A stretch of DNA of 64,000 nucleotides from Raineyella fluvialis. GTDB lineage: Bacteria > Actinomycetota > Actinomycetes > Propionibacteriales > Propionibacteriaceae. This document shows, piece after piece, positions 1-8,242 of the stretch (position 1 is its first letter; every line of letters starts with the position of its first letter). The notes under the pieces were generated by a model that worked only from the letters and a program-made list of their open reading frames with translations, was not told the origin of the DNA and ran no database searches. The position numbers and the translations under genes were made by a program. Location of the stretch: assembly GCF_009646095.1 (NCBI RefSeq), contig NZ_CP045725.1, positions 2,418,001-2,482,000 on the forward strand, written 5' to 3'.

Positions 1-522
1 CACGATGACGACCAGCCGGCGCAGCATGGTCCGCAGCTCCGGCAGGGAGGCTGCGAACGCCGGTAAGAGTGGGTAGTCCTCGGCGGTGGACAGGTCGATC
101 CACCGCAACTGGTGGCTCTCCGGGTCAGTGACCGACGGCTGCCAGGCCGCCACAGCCTCGGCGACCGCCGTGGTGTAGGACCAATCCGGGTGCTCGAGCC
201 GCCGATCGGCTCGGACCCGTACCGCGGAGGTCACCAGGCCGGCCTCCTCGACGGCTTCTCGCACCGCCCCGGCAACGGCCGACTCGCCGCCGGTCAGGGC
301 GCCACCCGGAATGCCCCAGGTGCCTCCGTGGTGCGTCCAGTCGGCCCGCTGCTGCAGGACCACCTGGCGACCGTTGTCGCCCTCCCGCCAGACGAGGAGG
401 CCGGCGGCGCCGAACAGGCCCCAGTGTTGCTGGCCGCAGCCGCACTGCACCCAGTCGTCTCCTGGCTGGCGATGGAGGCGAAGGTCGGGGGATGATGAAT
501 CGGCACCCCTCCAGCCTGTCAC
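1..522 (-). CDS. NUDIX hydrolase (3' end cut by window edge)
   Basis: This is a member of the NUDIX pyrophosphohydrolase family, which cleaves nucleoside-diphosphate-linked substrates; the substrate here cannot be told. Reading from the GTG at 522, residues 73-95 form a complete Nudix box, G-x5-E-x7-R-E-A-x-E-E-x-G-L. It is preceded by a Cys/His patch (CGCGQQHWG, residues 26-34) typical of actinobacterial members. The frame is still open at base 1, so the C-terminus is missing. The GTG lies 8 nt after the stop of the upstream cytochrome b gene, so the two are probably co-transcribed and coupled. No Shine-Dalgarno is visible, and an internal start cannot be excluded. Confidence 0.85.
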   Translation of the reverse strand, partial: MTGWRGADSSSPDLRLHRQPGDDWVQCGCGQQHWGLFGAAGLLVWREGDNGRQVVLQQRADWTHHGGTWGIPGGALTGGESAVAGAVREAVEEAGLVTSAVRVRADRRLEHPDWSYTTAVAEAVAAWQPSVTDPESHQLRWIDLSTAEDYPLLPAFAASLPELRTMLRRLVVIV

Positions 523-530
523 GGGAGTGG

Positions 531-2000
531 TCAGCGGGCCATGGGACGGGCTCCACGCCGGATCCGTCGGTGCCGGACCTGGGGCCCCCGCTCCTTCCAG
601 ATCGGCTTCCAGACCCGAAGCACATCAGGGAGTCGATTCACGTACGGGATGAAGGGGAAGGCCAGCATCGTCAGCATCAGCGAGCCAAGGATGATGGCGC
701 CGTCGCGGTCCCCGTTGTCGTCGTTGACCAGCACCGTGTGGTTGAGCAGGCCGATCGGCGACAACCACCAGGCACCCGGAGCGTGCCCCGACTCCTCACG
801 CACCATCCCGTACTGCTCAGTGGTGATGCCGAGCTCGCCGGCCTGTTCCTCGAGTGCGCCCGTGTCCGCGAGGAACCGGTCGGCGTAGGTGCCCACGCTC
901 GCCTGCCTGCTGCCGAGGTTGCTCGCAAGGAGGGCCGGTTCGTACAAGCCGGCGCTGGCCATGGACGTCAACGACTGCACCACCCCGGTGGCGGGGCCCT
1001 GTGGCATGGCGTTCGGGTCGGGCTTGTCCTGACCGTAGTAGTCGGAGAGGGCCTGGAGGGCGGCGGTCTGATCGGCCTCGGGCAGCTGGTTGAAGGCCGC
1101 GAGGGAGTCGGTCGCACCGGGATTCGCCTTGAGCCACTGCTCGTACGGGGCCTCGACGAAGACCGCCCTCGTGTCGAAGGTGTACGGATCGATGTTGTCG
1201 GAGTAGCCCGCGGTGTCGGAGGAAGCCGAGAACTCGGCCACCACCGTCTTGGCGAAGAGGGTTGGGTCCTGGGTCGCGACGCTGGTGATGGTGGTGGGCG
1301 AGATGTACGGCGACGGCAGGGCGGCTGCCAGGCCGAGCACGAGCACCACCACCGCACCGCCGCGGAGGAACAGCACGTTGTGGTTCGCCTTCACGGTCGT
1401 CACGGTGACGTCCTTGCGGTACGGCTCGGCGATTCCCAGGACGCGAACGAGGAGATAGTGGAGGCCGACCAGCCCCAGAAGCACCAGCGGGATTGTCGCG
1501 ACGTGGATTCCCAGCACCTGACCATAATCGAGAGGATTGATCCACCAACCCAGTCCGGCGCCGTTGTAGAAATCGGCACCCTGAAGGCTTCGCCATTGTG
1601 AGGAGAAATCTCCGCGCAGAATGTAGCCGAATTCAGTTTCGGCGAGCACGATGAAGAGCATCAGAACGCCGAGGACCCAGGTGAGTCGCCGCGGCTTGCG
1701 GAATCCTGAGGTGAAGAAGACGGTCAGCAGGTGCAGGAGGATGAACAGCACGAATGCTTGCGTCGCCCACAGGTGGACGCTTCTGGTGTAGCCGCCGGCA
1801 ACATCGGTCAGCCACCAATTGGGGCCGAAGAACGTCATCAGTGTGCCGGACACGAGCAGGATGAGGAAGGAGACCATTGAGAGGAATCCGAGCGAGTACA
1901 GGAATTTGTTTCCGTAGCTCGGGACCTTCTCGATCATCATCGCGGTGAACCCGCGGGCAAGTGGGTGGCGGGTGGAGGATTCTGCTGGCTCGGATGGCAT
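531..2000 (-). CDS. Stand-alone cytochrome b (b/b6 N-terminal family) with large external domain
   Basis: This is a membrane di-heme cytochrome b that should pass electrons between quinol and a partner. The ATG at 2000 is chosen because AGGAG sits 7 nt upstream; an in-frame ATG at 2045 lacks such a site. The protein has 489 residues. Predicted helices lie at about 33-58, 75-97, 106-121, 162-188 and 212-230, with a last one at about 434-454. Helices B and D carry the two heme-ligand pairs, H76/H90 and H166/H181, with the classical 14/15 spacing. Between helix E and the last helix are about 200 polar residues predicted to be outside the cell. No Rieske protein, cytochrome c or subunit IV gene is adjacent in the window, so it is not an ordinary bc1 operon member. 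Confidence 0.88.
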   Translation of the reverse strand: MPSEPAESSTRHPLARGFTAMMIEKVPSYGNKFLYSLGFLSMVSFLILLVSGTLMTFFGPNWWLTDVAGGYTRSVHLWATQAFVLFILLHLLTVFFTSGFRKPRRLTWVLGVLMLFIVLAETEFGYILRGDFSSQWRSLQGADFYNGAGLGWWINPLDYGQVLGIHVATIPLVLLGLVGLHYLLVRVLGIAEPYRKDVTVTTVKANHNVLFLRGGAVVVLVLGLAAALPSPYISPTTITSVATQDPTLFAKTVVAEFSASSDTAGYSDNIDPYTFDTRAVFVEAPYEQWLKANPGATDSLAAFNQLPEADQTAALQALSDYYGQDKPDPNAMPQGPATGVVQSLTSMASAGLYEPALLASNLGSRQASVGTYADRFLADTGALEEQAGELGITTEQYGMVREESGHAPGAWWLSPIGLLNHTVLVNDDNGDRDGAIILGSLMLTMLAFPFIPYVNRLPDVLRVWKPIWKERGPQVRHRRIRRGARPMAR

Positions 2001-2143
2001 CGCGATCTCCTGGGTGTGGATCCGCTGGGTGGTGTGGTGAGGCACCCTCCACCTGCAGTATGCGATCGGGCGCGAGCCCCGTTACTGTGAGCAGGGTTTG
2101 AATAGGGGTCGGTCGGTGACCGCTTCTTATTCTCGGCTTATGG

Positions 2144-2162
2144 TTAGGTAAGCATGTGCTTC
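2144..2162. promoter_or_regulatory. Dyad AAGCATGTGCTT with partial DtxR/IdeR-box similarity
   Basis: In the divergent gap between the cytochrome b and peptidyl-tRNA hydrolase genes, bases 2150-2161 form the dyad AAGCA-TG-TGCTT. The left part (2144-2153, TTAGGTAAGC) matches nine of ten bases of the DtxR/IdeR consensus half, but the right half does not. This could be an operator for either gene; it is an inference from symmetry only. Confidence 0.25.
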
Positions 2163-2227
2163 CCCAGGTGCCGGGGGTGACAAACACAGTCCGCTCGGAA
2201 CCGCGACACCGAGTTTCCCCCAGGGGC

Positions 2228-2233
2228 TACGAT
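2228..2233 (+). promoter_or_regulatory. -10 hexamer TACGAT for the Pth2 gene
   Basis: TACGAT ends 8 nt before the GTG at 2242 and no Shine-Dalgarno is present, which suggests a leaderless or nearly leaderless transcript and supports the GTG as start. Confidence 0.4.
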
Positions 2234-2241
2234 GCGTCCTC

Positions 2242-2928
2242 GTGCCGACCCCTCCAGCAGAGCTGCCACCCGCCGATCGGGAGATCCCGTGGGCGATGCA
2301 ACTCGTCGTACGGCGCGACCGGCATGTGCCCACACGGGAGATCGACGTTGCCGAGGGCGCGGCACGTGCAGTGGTCGCCCTCCTCGCCGATGAGCGCTCA
2401 CTGCCCGGCGGTCCCTGGCACGAGGACGTCGCGCACTGGTCGGACGAGCGGATCCGCAAGCTGGTCCGCCGGGCCGACGGCAAGCGGTGGGACGACGTCC
2501 AGGACCTCGACGGGGTGACGATCACGCAGCCAGGGCCGGTGGGCTATGCCGCCGCCGCGGTGCGTGCCTTCGTCCCGGCGCCCGTCACCCCGCTGCCCAA
2601 AGCCCTGGACAAACTGCAGGTCTCCGGCACGCAGTTCGAGACGAGCGGCCAGAGCCTCGTCGCGGATGCGCTGGTCACCATCGAGGTCAGCCCTCTGGTC
2701 GCCATGACGAGTGGCAAACTCGCCGCCCAGTGCGGACACGCGGCCCAGCTCGCCTGGCTCGCGATGGGGCCGAACGACCGGGAGCGGTGGCGTGACGACG
2801 GCTTCAGGATCCGGGTGGAACGGCCCGACCAGAAGTCCTGGCGCACCACCGAGCGCCCGGTCAGCGTGGTGGACTCGGGCTTCACCGAATTCGACGGCCC
2901 GACGGAGACCACCCGCGCCACCTGGTGA
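2242..2928 (+). CDS. Peptidyl-tRNA hydrolase, Pth2-type
   Basis: The C-terminal half carries the Pth2 signature around residues 151-172 (SPLVAMTSGKLAAQCGHAAQ), where the conserved Lys and the Q-C-G-H-A stretch form the active region. The end, with DSGFTEFDGPTETT, matches the family's D-x-G-x-T-x3-G-x-T block. Pth2 enzymes release peptides from stalled peptidyl-tRNA. The first 110 or so residues form an extra N-terminal region, which I do not recognise, found ahead of the Pth2 core. The GTG start at 2242 is favoured by the -10 box 8 nt upstream; an ATG 48 nt downstream is an alternative. Bacterial Pth2 proteins are mostly confined to actinobacteria, so this one is probably secondary to a Pth1 encoded elsewhere. 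Confidence 0.78.
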   Translation: MPTPPAELPPADREIPWAMQLVVRRDRHVPTREIDVAEGAARAVVALLADERSLPGGPWHEDVAHWSDERIRKLVRRADGKRWDDVQDLDGVTITQPGPVGYAAAAVRAFVPAPVTPLPKALDKLQVSGTQFETSGQSLVADALVTIEVSPLVAMTSGKLAAQCGHAAQLAWLAMGPNDRERWRDDGFRIRVERPDQKSWRTTERPVSVVDSGFTEFDGPTETTRATW

Positions 2929-3041
2929 CCCGGCGCCCCGGTCGATGAGTCACTCCTGGCGAGTGCCCGGGCTGGATCCTCTCACAGCTCTCGGACGGAC
3001 CCCGCTAGCGTTGCACCCGGGGATCCCTGATCGGAGGAACA

Positions 3042-3563
3042 TTGACAGGCCACGAGGCAGACCGGCCCGACGACGGCATCAGCGCCGAGGAGTTCAAGGC
3101 GGTGTTCCGGCGCCATGCCGGGGGCGTGGCAGTCATCACGGCCCAGGGGCCGGCGGGACCGATCGGGTTCACCGCCACCTCGGTGATCTCCCTTTCGGTG
3201 GATCCCGCCTATCTGGCCTTCTCGGTCAACGCCCTGTCCTCCTCCCGGGGTGTCATCGAGACCGCGGGGACCGTGGTCGTGAACATCCTGTCCAGTGACC
3301 AGACGGCGATGGCCGACCGGTTCGCCTCCCCGGCGCGGGACCGCTTCGCTGACCTCCCGACGACCCTCCTCCCCAACGGGGATGTCGTGCTGACCGGGTG
3401 CACGGCCTGGGTGCAGGGTCGGGTCGAGCGCAACATCGATGTCGGCAACAGCCTCCTGGTGGTCGTCCGGGCTGTCGCTGCCGGGCTGGGGACGAAGACC
3501 TGGCCGCTGGTCTATGTCGACCGGGCCTATCACCGACTGAGTGAGGACACCAGGTTCTCCTGA
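3042..3563 (+). CDS. Flavin reductase family protein (FMN-binding split barrel)
   Basis: At 173 residues this matches the HpaC/flavin-reductase-like split-barrel family. It has the N-terminal G-V-A-V-I-T strand, the G-F-T-A-T-S-V loop near residue 45 that contacts flavin phosphate, and the S-x-S-R-G-V-I helix cap. Such proteins reduce FMN or FAD with NAD(P)H, often to supply a two-component monooxygenase; no oxygenase partner is beside it. The TTG at 3042 is supported by GGAGG 4 nt upstream, the only good ribosome site nearby. The last 34 nt overlap the 3' end of the convergent iron-sulfur repair gene. Confidence 0.82.
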   Translation: MTGHEADRPDDGISAEEFKAVFRRHAGGVAVITAQGPAGPIGFTATSVISLSVDPAYLAFSVNALSSSRGVIETAGTVVVNILSSDQTAMADRFASPARDRFADLPTTLLPNGDVVLTGCTAWVQGRVERNIDVGNSLLVVVRAVAAGLGTKTWPLVYVDRAYHRLSEDTRFS

Positions 3564-4318
3564 GCCTGGCCGGCCGTCGCGTCGGCCAGGTCCGTGATCC
3601 GCTGCAGGGTGGCCGGGAACAGGACGTTGTTCTCCTTGTGGATGTGCAGGTGCAGGTCATGCTCCATCTCCGCCAGACCCGCGTACAGGGCCTGGTAGGA
3701 GGCACACCCGTCGGCCGGCGTGCGGTAGCCGTCGGTGATGGTCCGCAGCTCGGCGAAGATCTCCCCGACGCCGTCGTGCTCCTCGATCAGCGTCCCCACC
3801 AGCGCCTCCAGGGGCCCCTGCGTGGTCGTCACCGCCTGCCCGGTCCGCTCCAGCCTGCTGATGGCCGGGAAGACGAGGCGCTCCTCGCGGGTGAGGTGCG
3901 GATCGAGGTCGGCCTCCGCCGCCAAGTAGAGCTTCTTCACTCGGGCGAGTTCGGGGTGACGTTCGCCGTGCACGCGGGCCACCTTGTCGGCGAGCGCGTG
4001 CAGCCGCGGCATCTCCTCCCACAGGTAGGCGTGGTGCGTGTCGACCACGTCGTGGGCCAGCGCGGCGAGGTCGGACCGCCCAGGAGTGTCGTCGAGGGCG
4101 GTCTCGTCGGTGCCGGCGGCCGGCAGGTCCAAAGAGCGTGCCACGTCGACCAGGTCGAGCCCCGCGGCCTCCACGGCATCGATCAGCGGCCGGTTGCCGT
4201 GGCAGCAGTAGTCGAGGCCGAGGTCCTCCAGCACTCGGGCCCGACGGGCGTCGGTGCTGACGAGCTGGGCGAGCGTGCTGGCGGTGTCGACGCCGTTGGT
4301 CGTGGGGCCGGTGGTCAT
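3530..4318 (-). CDS. Iron-sulfur cluster repair di-iron protein (RIC / ScdA / YtfE family)
   Basis: The protein repairs Fe-S clusters damaged by nitric oxide or peroxide, using a hemerythrin-like di-iron site. Residues 12-70 contain the ScdA N-terminal domain (DUF542) with the diagnostic L-D-Y-C-C-H-G motif. The rest is a four-helix hemerythrin fold with spaced His and Glu ligands: THH near 95, HLTREE near 143, EEH near 180 and a C-terminal HDLHLHIHKEN. At 262 residues it is the usual length. A ribosome site GGAAGGG lies 9 nt before the ATG at 4318. It converges on and overlaps the flavin reductase gene. Confidence 0.9.
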   Translation of the reverse strand: MTTGPTTNGVDTASTLAQLVSTDARRARVLEDLGLDYCCHGNRPLIDAVEAAGLDLVDVARSLDLPAAGTDETALDDTPGRSDLAALAHDVVDTHHAYLWEEMPRLHALADKVARVHGERHPELARVKKLYLAAEADLDPHLTREERLVFPAISRLERTGQAVTTTQGPLEALVGTLIEEHDGVGEIFAELRTITDGYRTPADGCASYQALYAGLAEMEHDLHLHIHKENNVLFPATLQRITDLADATAGQAQENLVSSLSR

Positions 4319-4421
4319 GGGGGTTCCCTTCCGCGGTCGGAGCAGTACAGGACGACCGTACGGATCGGGGCCTCGGGTTTCCTTGACCTACGTCAACTCC
4401 CTGGCTCACTGACTGCCTGGC

Positions 4422-5357
4422 TCAGGCGCTGATGCCGCCGGTGGACGGCCCTGAGTGGGCCGCGAGGAAGTCGGTGATCTGGGCCAGCACCTGCCCGGGC
4501 TGCTCGTCGACGATGAAATGGGCCGCACCGGCGACCTCGCGGACCTCGAGGTGGCCGGCCGGTCCCGTCTGGCGCGCCAGGACATCGGCCCGGACGACCG
4601 GGTCGTGCTCACCCACCAGCACCAGGGTCGGGGGATGCAGGGGCGTGGAGCGGTAGGCGCCGCTGAACACGCGGAGTAGTTCACGCTGGATGAACCCGCG
4701 GTACAGCGGGCCGGCGGTGGCAGCCCGGTCCCGATCGGTCAGGGGCGCCAGGAAGATCGCGAGATCCTTCTCGGTCCAGGTGCCAGGCGTGGAGAAGTGG
4801 CCGAAGAGGTAGCGTGCCAGCGGCTGGCGCCCACGCGAGAGCAGCCGGGCCCCGAGACCGGGGATGGCGAGCGGAAGCTGGTAGGCAGTGTTCGGCGCCG
4901 ACGCCAGCATCGCGGGGGTCACCCGGGCGTACGGGTGGGGCATGGACATCGCCACCAGCGTCTCCACCCTCTCGGGGTGTTCCATGGCGAGCCCGAACGC
5001 CACCAGCGCGCTCCAGTCGTGGGCGACGAGGTGGACGCGCTCGAGACCCAGCGCATCGAGCAGCCGCAGCACGTCCCGGGTCAGCCTGCGGCGCCGGTAG
5101 CCGCTCCGCGCTGCGTCGGTCCAGCCCGCACCCCGTAGGTCCGGGCAGATCACCCGGTGCTGCGGGGACAGTGGGCCGATGACCTGACGCCACTCGCCCC
5201 AGTGCTCGGGGAAGCCGTGCAGCAGGACGACGGGCGTGCCCTGCGCGCCACTCGACGCGACATGCACAGTGATGTCGTCCACCCGTACCCAGTCATGGTC
5301 GACGCCGGGCAGATCCGGAGTGGGTGCGCTGGCGCCCGGACGTGTGACATAGGCCAT
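4422..5357 (-). CDS. Alpha/beta hydrolase, epoxide-hydrolase-like
   Basis: This 311-residue cytoplasmic alpha/beta hydrolase has the HGFPEHW oxyanion-hole motif near residue 47 and an acidic nucleophile elbow, A-H-D-W-S, near 113. An Asp nucleophile in the HDW context is characteristic of epoxide hydrolases and haloalkane dehalogenases rather than Ser esterases. The acid (G-E-H-D-P) and the catalytic His (AAHF) follow at the expected places near the C-terminus. The physiological substrate is unknown. The ATG at 5357 is preceded by a TAGCCT hexamer at 6 nt and no Shine-Dalgarno, so it is probably leaderless. Confidence 0.85.
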   Translation of the reverse strand: MAYVTRPGASAPTPDLPGVDHDWVRVDDITVHVASSGAQGTPVVLLHGFPEHWGEWRQVIGPLSPQHRVICPDLRGAGWTDAARSGYRRRRLTRDVLRLLDALGLERVHLVAHDWSALVAFGLAMEHPERVETLVAMSMPHPYARVTPAMLASAPNTAYQLPLAIPGLGARLLSRGRQPLARYLFGHFSTPGTWTEKDLAIFLAPLTDRDRAATAGPLYRGFIQRELLRVFSGAYRSTPLHPPTLVLVGEHDPVVRADVLARQTGPAGHLEVREVAGAAHFIVDEQPGQVLAQITDFLAAHSGPSTGGISA

Positions 5358-5363
5358 ATCTTC

Positions 5364-5369
5364 AGGCTA
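5364..5369 (-). promoter_or_regulatory. -10 hexamer TAGCCT, leaderless start of the hydrolase gene
   Basis: On the minus strand TAGCCT lies 6 nt upstream of the ATG at 5357, so transcription should begin at or next to the start codon. Confidence 0.55.
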
Positions 5370-5469
5370 GTGATCCGCATCAGCGGAGTCACCGCCGGCG
5401 GACACCCTGTGTCAGGATGACGCAGGTCCGTGCGGGAACTGTCCTCGCCGTCGGCGGGAAGGGGCTGTC

Positions 5470-6513
5470 ATGACCGCTGAGCCGCGAGTGCGTCGTCGCC
5501 TGTCCACCGAAGGCCTGTCGCCGGGCTATTTCGCGCTGGTGATGGCAACCGGCATCGTGTCGATCGGCTGCGGCCAACGCGACTGGGGTGCGGTGTCCGT
5601 CGCACTACTGGGCGTTGCCGGCGTGGCGTACGTGGCCCTCGTCGGCCTGAACGCCCACCGCCTGCTGCGCCACCGAGCGGCGATGGTCGCAGATCTCCGC
5701 GACGCCAGGACGGCCTTCGGCTTCTTCACCTTCGTCGCCGCCACCGACGTGTTGGCGGTGGGGATCGCCGGCCATGGCGCCGTGGTCATCGGGGCGGTCC
5801 TGCTCGGCGTGGCCGGCACGGTCTGGGCCGTCCTGGGCTACGCCATCCCCGGGATCGCGGTGCTCGGCGGTGCCGAGCGGCCGATCATCCGTGCGGCCAA
5901 CGGATCGTGGCTGGTGTGGGTGGTGGCCAGCCAGTCGGTGGCGGTGGCGGCGGCCACCCTCGAGCCGCACTTCCCCGCGTCGCGGCAGGCCATGGCCATC
6001 GTCGCGGTGCTCTCCTGGTCGGTCGGCCTCATGCTCTACGCCGGCACCGCGGTCTTCGTCGCCCTGCGGCTGGTCGCCTACACCCTCGATCCGCACGAAC
6101 TCGATCCGGCGTACTGGATCGCGATGGGGGCGGTGGCCATCACGGTGGTGGCCGGCGCGCGGATCGTCGAGATGGACAGCGCCCCGATGGTGGATGCCGT
6201 CCGGGGACTGGTGGCCGGCCTCGCCGTGCTGATGTGGTGCTTCGCCACCTGGCTGATCCCGGCCCTGGTCGGTGCCGGCATCTGGCGCCACCTCGTGCAC
6301 CGCGTCCCGCTGCACTACGCCCCGAACTGGTGGAGCATCGTCTTCCCGTTGGGGATGTACGCCGTCGCCGGCATGTACCTGGGGCGCGCGGACCATCTGC
6401 CCATCGTCGAGGGGATCGGCGCGCTGTGGATCTGGGTGGCTGTCGCCGCCTGGCTCGTGACGTTCACCGCGATGGTGGTGTCGTGGATCGGTCCTCGCCG
6501 CAGATCCCCCTGA
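5470..6513 (+). CDS. SLAC1/TehA-type anion channel or C4-dicarboxylate transporter
   Basis: The protein has 347 residues with about ten hydrophobic helices and almost no long loops. The N-terminal S-P-G-Y-F-A-L-V-M-A-T-G-I-V-S-I segment is the hallmark of the tellurite-resistance/dicarboxylate transporter (TDT) family, and the N-W-W-S-I-V-F-P-L-G-M-Y helix near 290 is the second conserved block. Family members carry malate, sulfite or other anions through the plasma membrane; the substrate cannot be read from sequence. It stands alone between a divergent hydrolase gene and fpg, 112 bp after the divergent start. Confidence 0.85.
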   Translation: MTAEPRVRRRLSTEGLSPGYFALVMATGIVSIGCGQRDWGAVSVALLGVAGVAYVALVGLNAHRLLRHRAAMVADLRDARTAFGFFTFVAATDVLAVGIAGHGAVVIGAVLLGVAGTVWAVLGYAIPGIAVLGGAERPIIRAANGSWLVWVVASQSVAVAAATLEPHFPASRQAMAIVAVLSWSVGLMLYAGTAVFVALRLVAYTLDPHELDPAYWIAMGAVAITVVAGARIVEMDSAPMVDAVRGLVAGLAVLMWCFATWLIPALVGAGIWRHLVHRVPLHYAPNWWSIVFPLGMYAVAGMYLGRADHLPIVEGIGALWIWVAVAAWLVTFTAMVVSWIGPRRRSP

Positions 6514-6540
6514 CAGCGGTGCGGCACGCATACTGGGGGA

Positions 6541-7395
6541 GTGCCCGAGATGCCCGAACTCGATGCCGCCGCGCACTTCCTGCGTGAGCGCGCCCAGGGG
6601 CATGCGGTCGCGCGTGTCGACCTGGCATCGTTCTCCGTCCTGAAGACGGCCGACCCTCCCTACACCGATCTGGTCGGGAAGGAGATCACCGGCGTCGGGC
6701 GGCGCGGCAAGTTCCTGTTGGTCCACTGCCAGGACCTCGTGCTGGCCGTCCACCTGGCCCGCGCGGGCTGGTTGCGCTGGCACGCCACTGCTCCGAAATC
6801 AGCGGTCCGCCCCGGTCGCAGCCCACTGGCCCTGCGCGTGGTCCTGGACACCGGTGCGGCCGTCGACGTCACTGAGCAGGGCACGAAGAAGGGCGTCGCG
6901 GCGTACGTCACGACCGATCCCGACTCCCTGCCCGAGATCGCGACCCTCGGTCCGGAGGCCGCCGAGCTGTCGCTCGAGGAGCTCGCCGAGATCCTGGCCG
7001 GCACCGGTTCCCGGCTCAAGACCGTGCTGACCGACCAGTCGGTGATGGCCGGCATCGGTAACGGCTTCTCCGACGACATCCTGCACGCGGCCCGGCTGTC
7101 CCCGTACGCGACGGCGAAGGGGCTCGAGGCCGACGAGACCGCCCGGCTGCACGTAGCCATCTCCGAGGTGCTCGGGCAGGCCGCGGAAGCGATGAGTGGC
7201 CAGTCGCTCGACCGGATCAAGGAGGTCAAGCACGCCGGCTACCGGGTCCATGCCCGCACCGGCCTGCCGTGCCCGGTCTGCGGCAGCGACATCGCAGAGG
7301 TCTCCTTCGCCGAGAAGTCGCTGCAGTACTGCCCGACCTGCCAGACCGGAGGCCGGCGGCTCAGTGATCGGCGGATGGACCGCCTGCTGAAGTGA
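6541..7395 (+). CDS. Fpg/Nei-family DNA glycosylase
   Basis: This base-excision repair enzyme removes oxidised bases and cuts the abasic site. The GTG start gives M-P-E-M-P-E, placing the catalytic Pro at position 2 and Glu at 3 as in Fpg; the ATG three codons later would misplace them. A helix-two-turn-helix segment (M-A-G-I-G-N-G-F-S-D-D-I-L) sits near residue 170 and a C-terminal zinc finger C-P-V-C-G ... Y-C-P-T-C-Q-T-G-G closes the protein at 284 residues, the normal size. It is followed 47 nt later by an SDR gene, probably unrelated in function. Confidence 0.9.
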   Translation: MPEMPELDAAAHFLRERAQGHAVARVDLASFSVLKTADPPYTDLVGKEITGVGRRGKFLLVHCQDLVLAVHLARAGWLRWHATAPKSAVRPGRSPLALRVVLDTGAAVDVTEQGTKKGVAAYVTTDPDSLPEIATLGPEAAELSLEELAEILAGTGSRLKTVLTDQSVMAGIGNGFSDDILHAARLSPYATAKGLEADETARLHVAISEVLGQAAEAMSGQSLDRIKEVKHAGYRVHARTGLPCPVCGSDIAEVSFAEKSLQYCPTCQTGGRRLSDRRMDRLLK

Positions 7396-7442
7396 TCGTG
7401 GTGGATAGGCTGCGGGCGTCGACCGAGCCGAGGAGGCCCCGC

Positions 7443-8189
7443 ATGTCCGTTCCCCCAGGTGCCGTGGTGATCTTCGGTGGCCGCAGCGAGATCGGCCTGG
7501 CCGTCGCACGGCGGCTCGCACCCGGTCGTACGGTCGTGCTCGCTGCCCGCCCCGGTGAGATGGCGGGGCCACGGCAGGTCTGTCTCGACGCCGGGGCGGA
7601 TCGGGTGGAGGTCGTCGAGTTCGACGCGGACGACATCGCCGGCCAGACCGGCGTCGTCGACCGGATCGAACAGTCGTACGGGCCGATCGGCGTCGCCGTC
7701 CTCGCCTTCGGAGTGCTCGGCGACCAGGAACTGGCCGAGACCGATCCGGGTGAGGTCGCCCGGATCCTGCACACCGATTTCGTGGCTCAGGCGAGCCTGC
7801 TCACCGTCCTGGCCAGCCGGATGCGACCACGTGGCCGGGGGACGCTGGTCGCCTTCTCCTCGGTGGCGGGGGTCCGGGTGCGGCGCGCCAACTACGTCTA
7901 CGGCTCGGCGAAGGCAGGACTCGACGGATTCGCCTCGGGCCTCGCCGACGCATTGCACGGCAGTGGCGTGCACCTGGTCGTGGCCCGGCCGGGCTTCGTC
8001 GTCGGCCGGATGACCGAAGGCATGGATCCCGCGGTCTTCTCCTCCACCCCCGACCAGGTCGCCGACGCCGTGGAGGCCAGGATCACCCAGGGGAGAAGGG
8101 TGGACCTGTGGATCCCATGGCAGCTGCGGGTGATGTTCTCCGTCGCCCCCTTCGTGCCCCGGGCGGTCTGGCGCCGGATGCCCAGATGA
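7443..8189 (+). CDS. SDR oxidoreductase, DprE2-like
   Basis: A short-chain dehydrogenase/reductase of 248 residues with a Rossmann motif V-V-I-F-G-G-R-S-E-I-G-L at the N-terminus and the catalytic Y-V-Y-G-S-A-K-A-G segment near 145. The wording of both motifs and the C-terminal W-I-P-W-Q-L-R region resemble decaprenylphosphoryl-2-keto-ribose reductase (DprE2), which finishes arabinose donor synthesis, but no DprE1 is nearby and the assignment is only by resemblance. The ATG at 7443 is chosen because GAGGAGG lies just upstream; an in-frame ATG at 7392 would overlap the stop region of the glycosylase gene. Confidence 0.72.
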   Translation: MSVPPGAVVIFGGRSEIGLAVARRLAPGRTVVLAARPGEMAGPRQVCLDAGADRVEVVEFDADDIAGQTGVVDRIEQSYGPIGVAVLAFGVLGDQELAETDPGEVARILHTDFVAQASLLTVLASRMRPRGRGTLVAFSSVAGVRVRRANYVYGSAKAGLDGFASGLADALHGSGVHLVVARPGFVVGRMTEGMDPAVFSSTPDQVADAVEARITQGRRVDLWIPWQLRVMFSVAPFVPRAVWRRMPR

Positions 8190-8230
8190 CCCGCGCCGCC
8201 GAACGCATGGTGGAGCGCCCCGCGGGCGTC

Positions 8231-8236
8231 TACGGT
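8231..8236 (+). promoter_or_regulatory. -10 hexamer TACGGT, leaderless start of the MarR-like gene
   Basis: TACGGT is followed by 6 nt and then the ATG at 8243, the spacing seen repeatedly for leaderless genes in this window. Confidence 0.45.
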
Positions 8237-8242
8237 GGGGCC

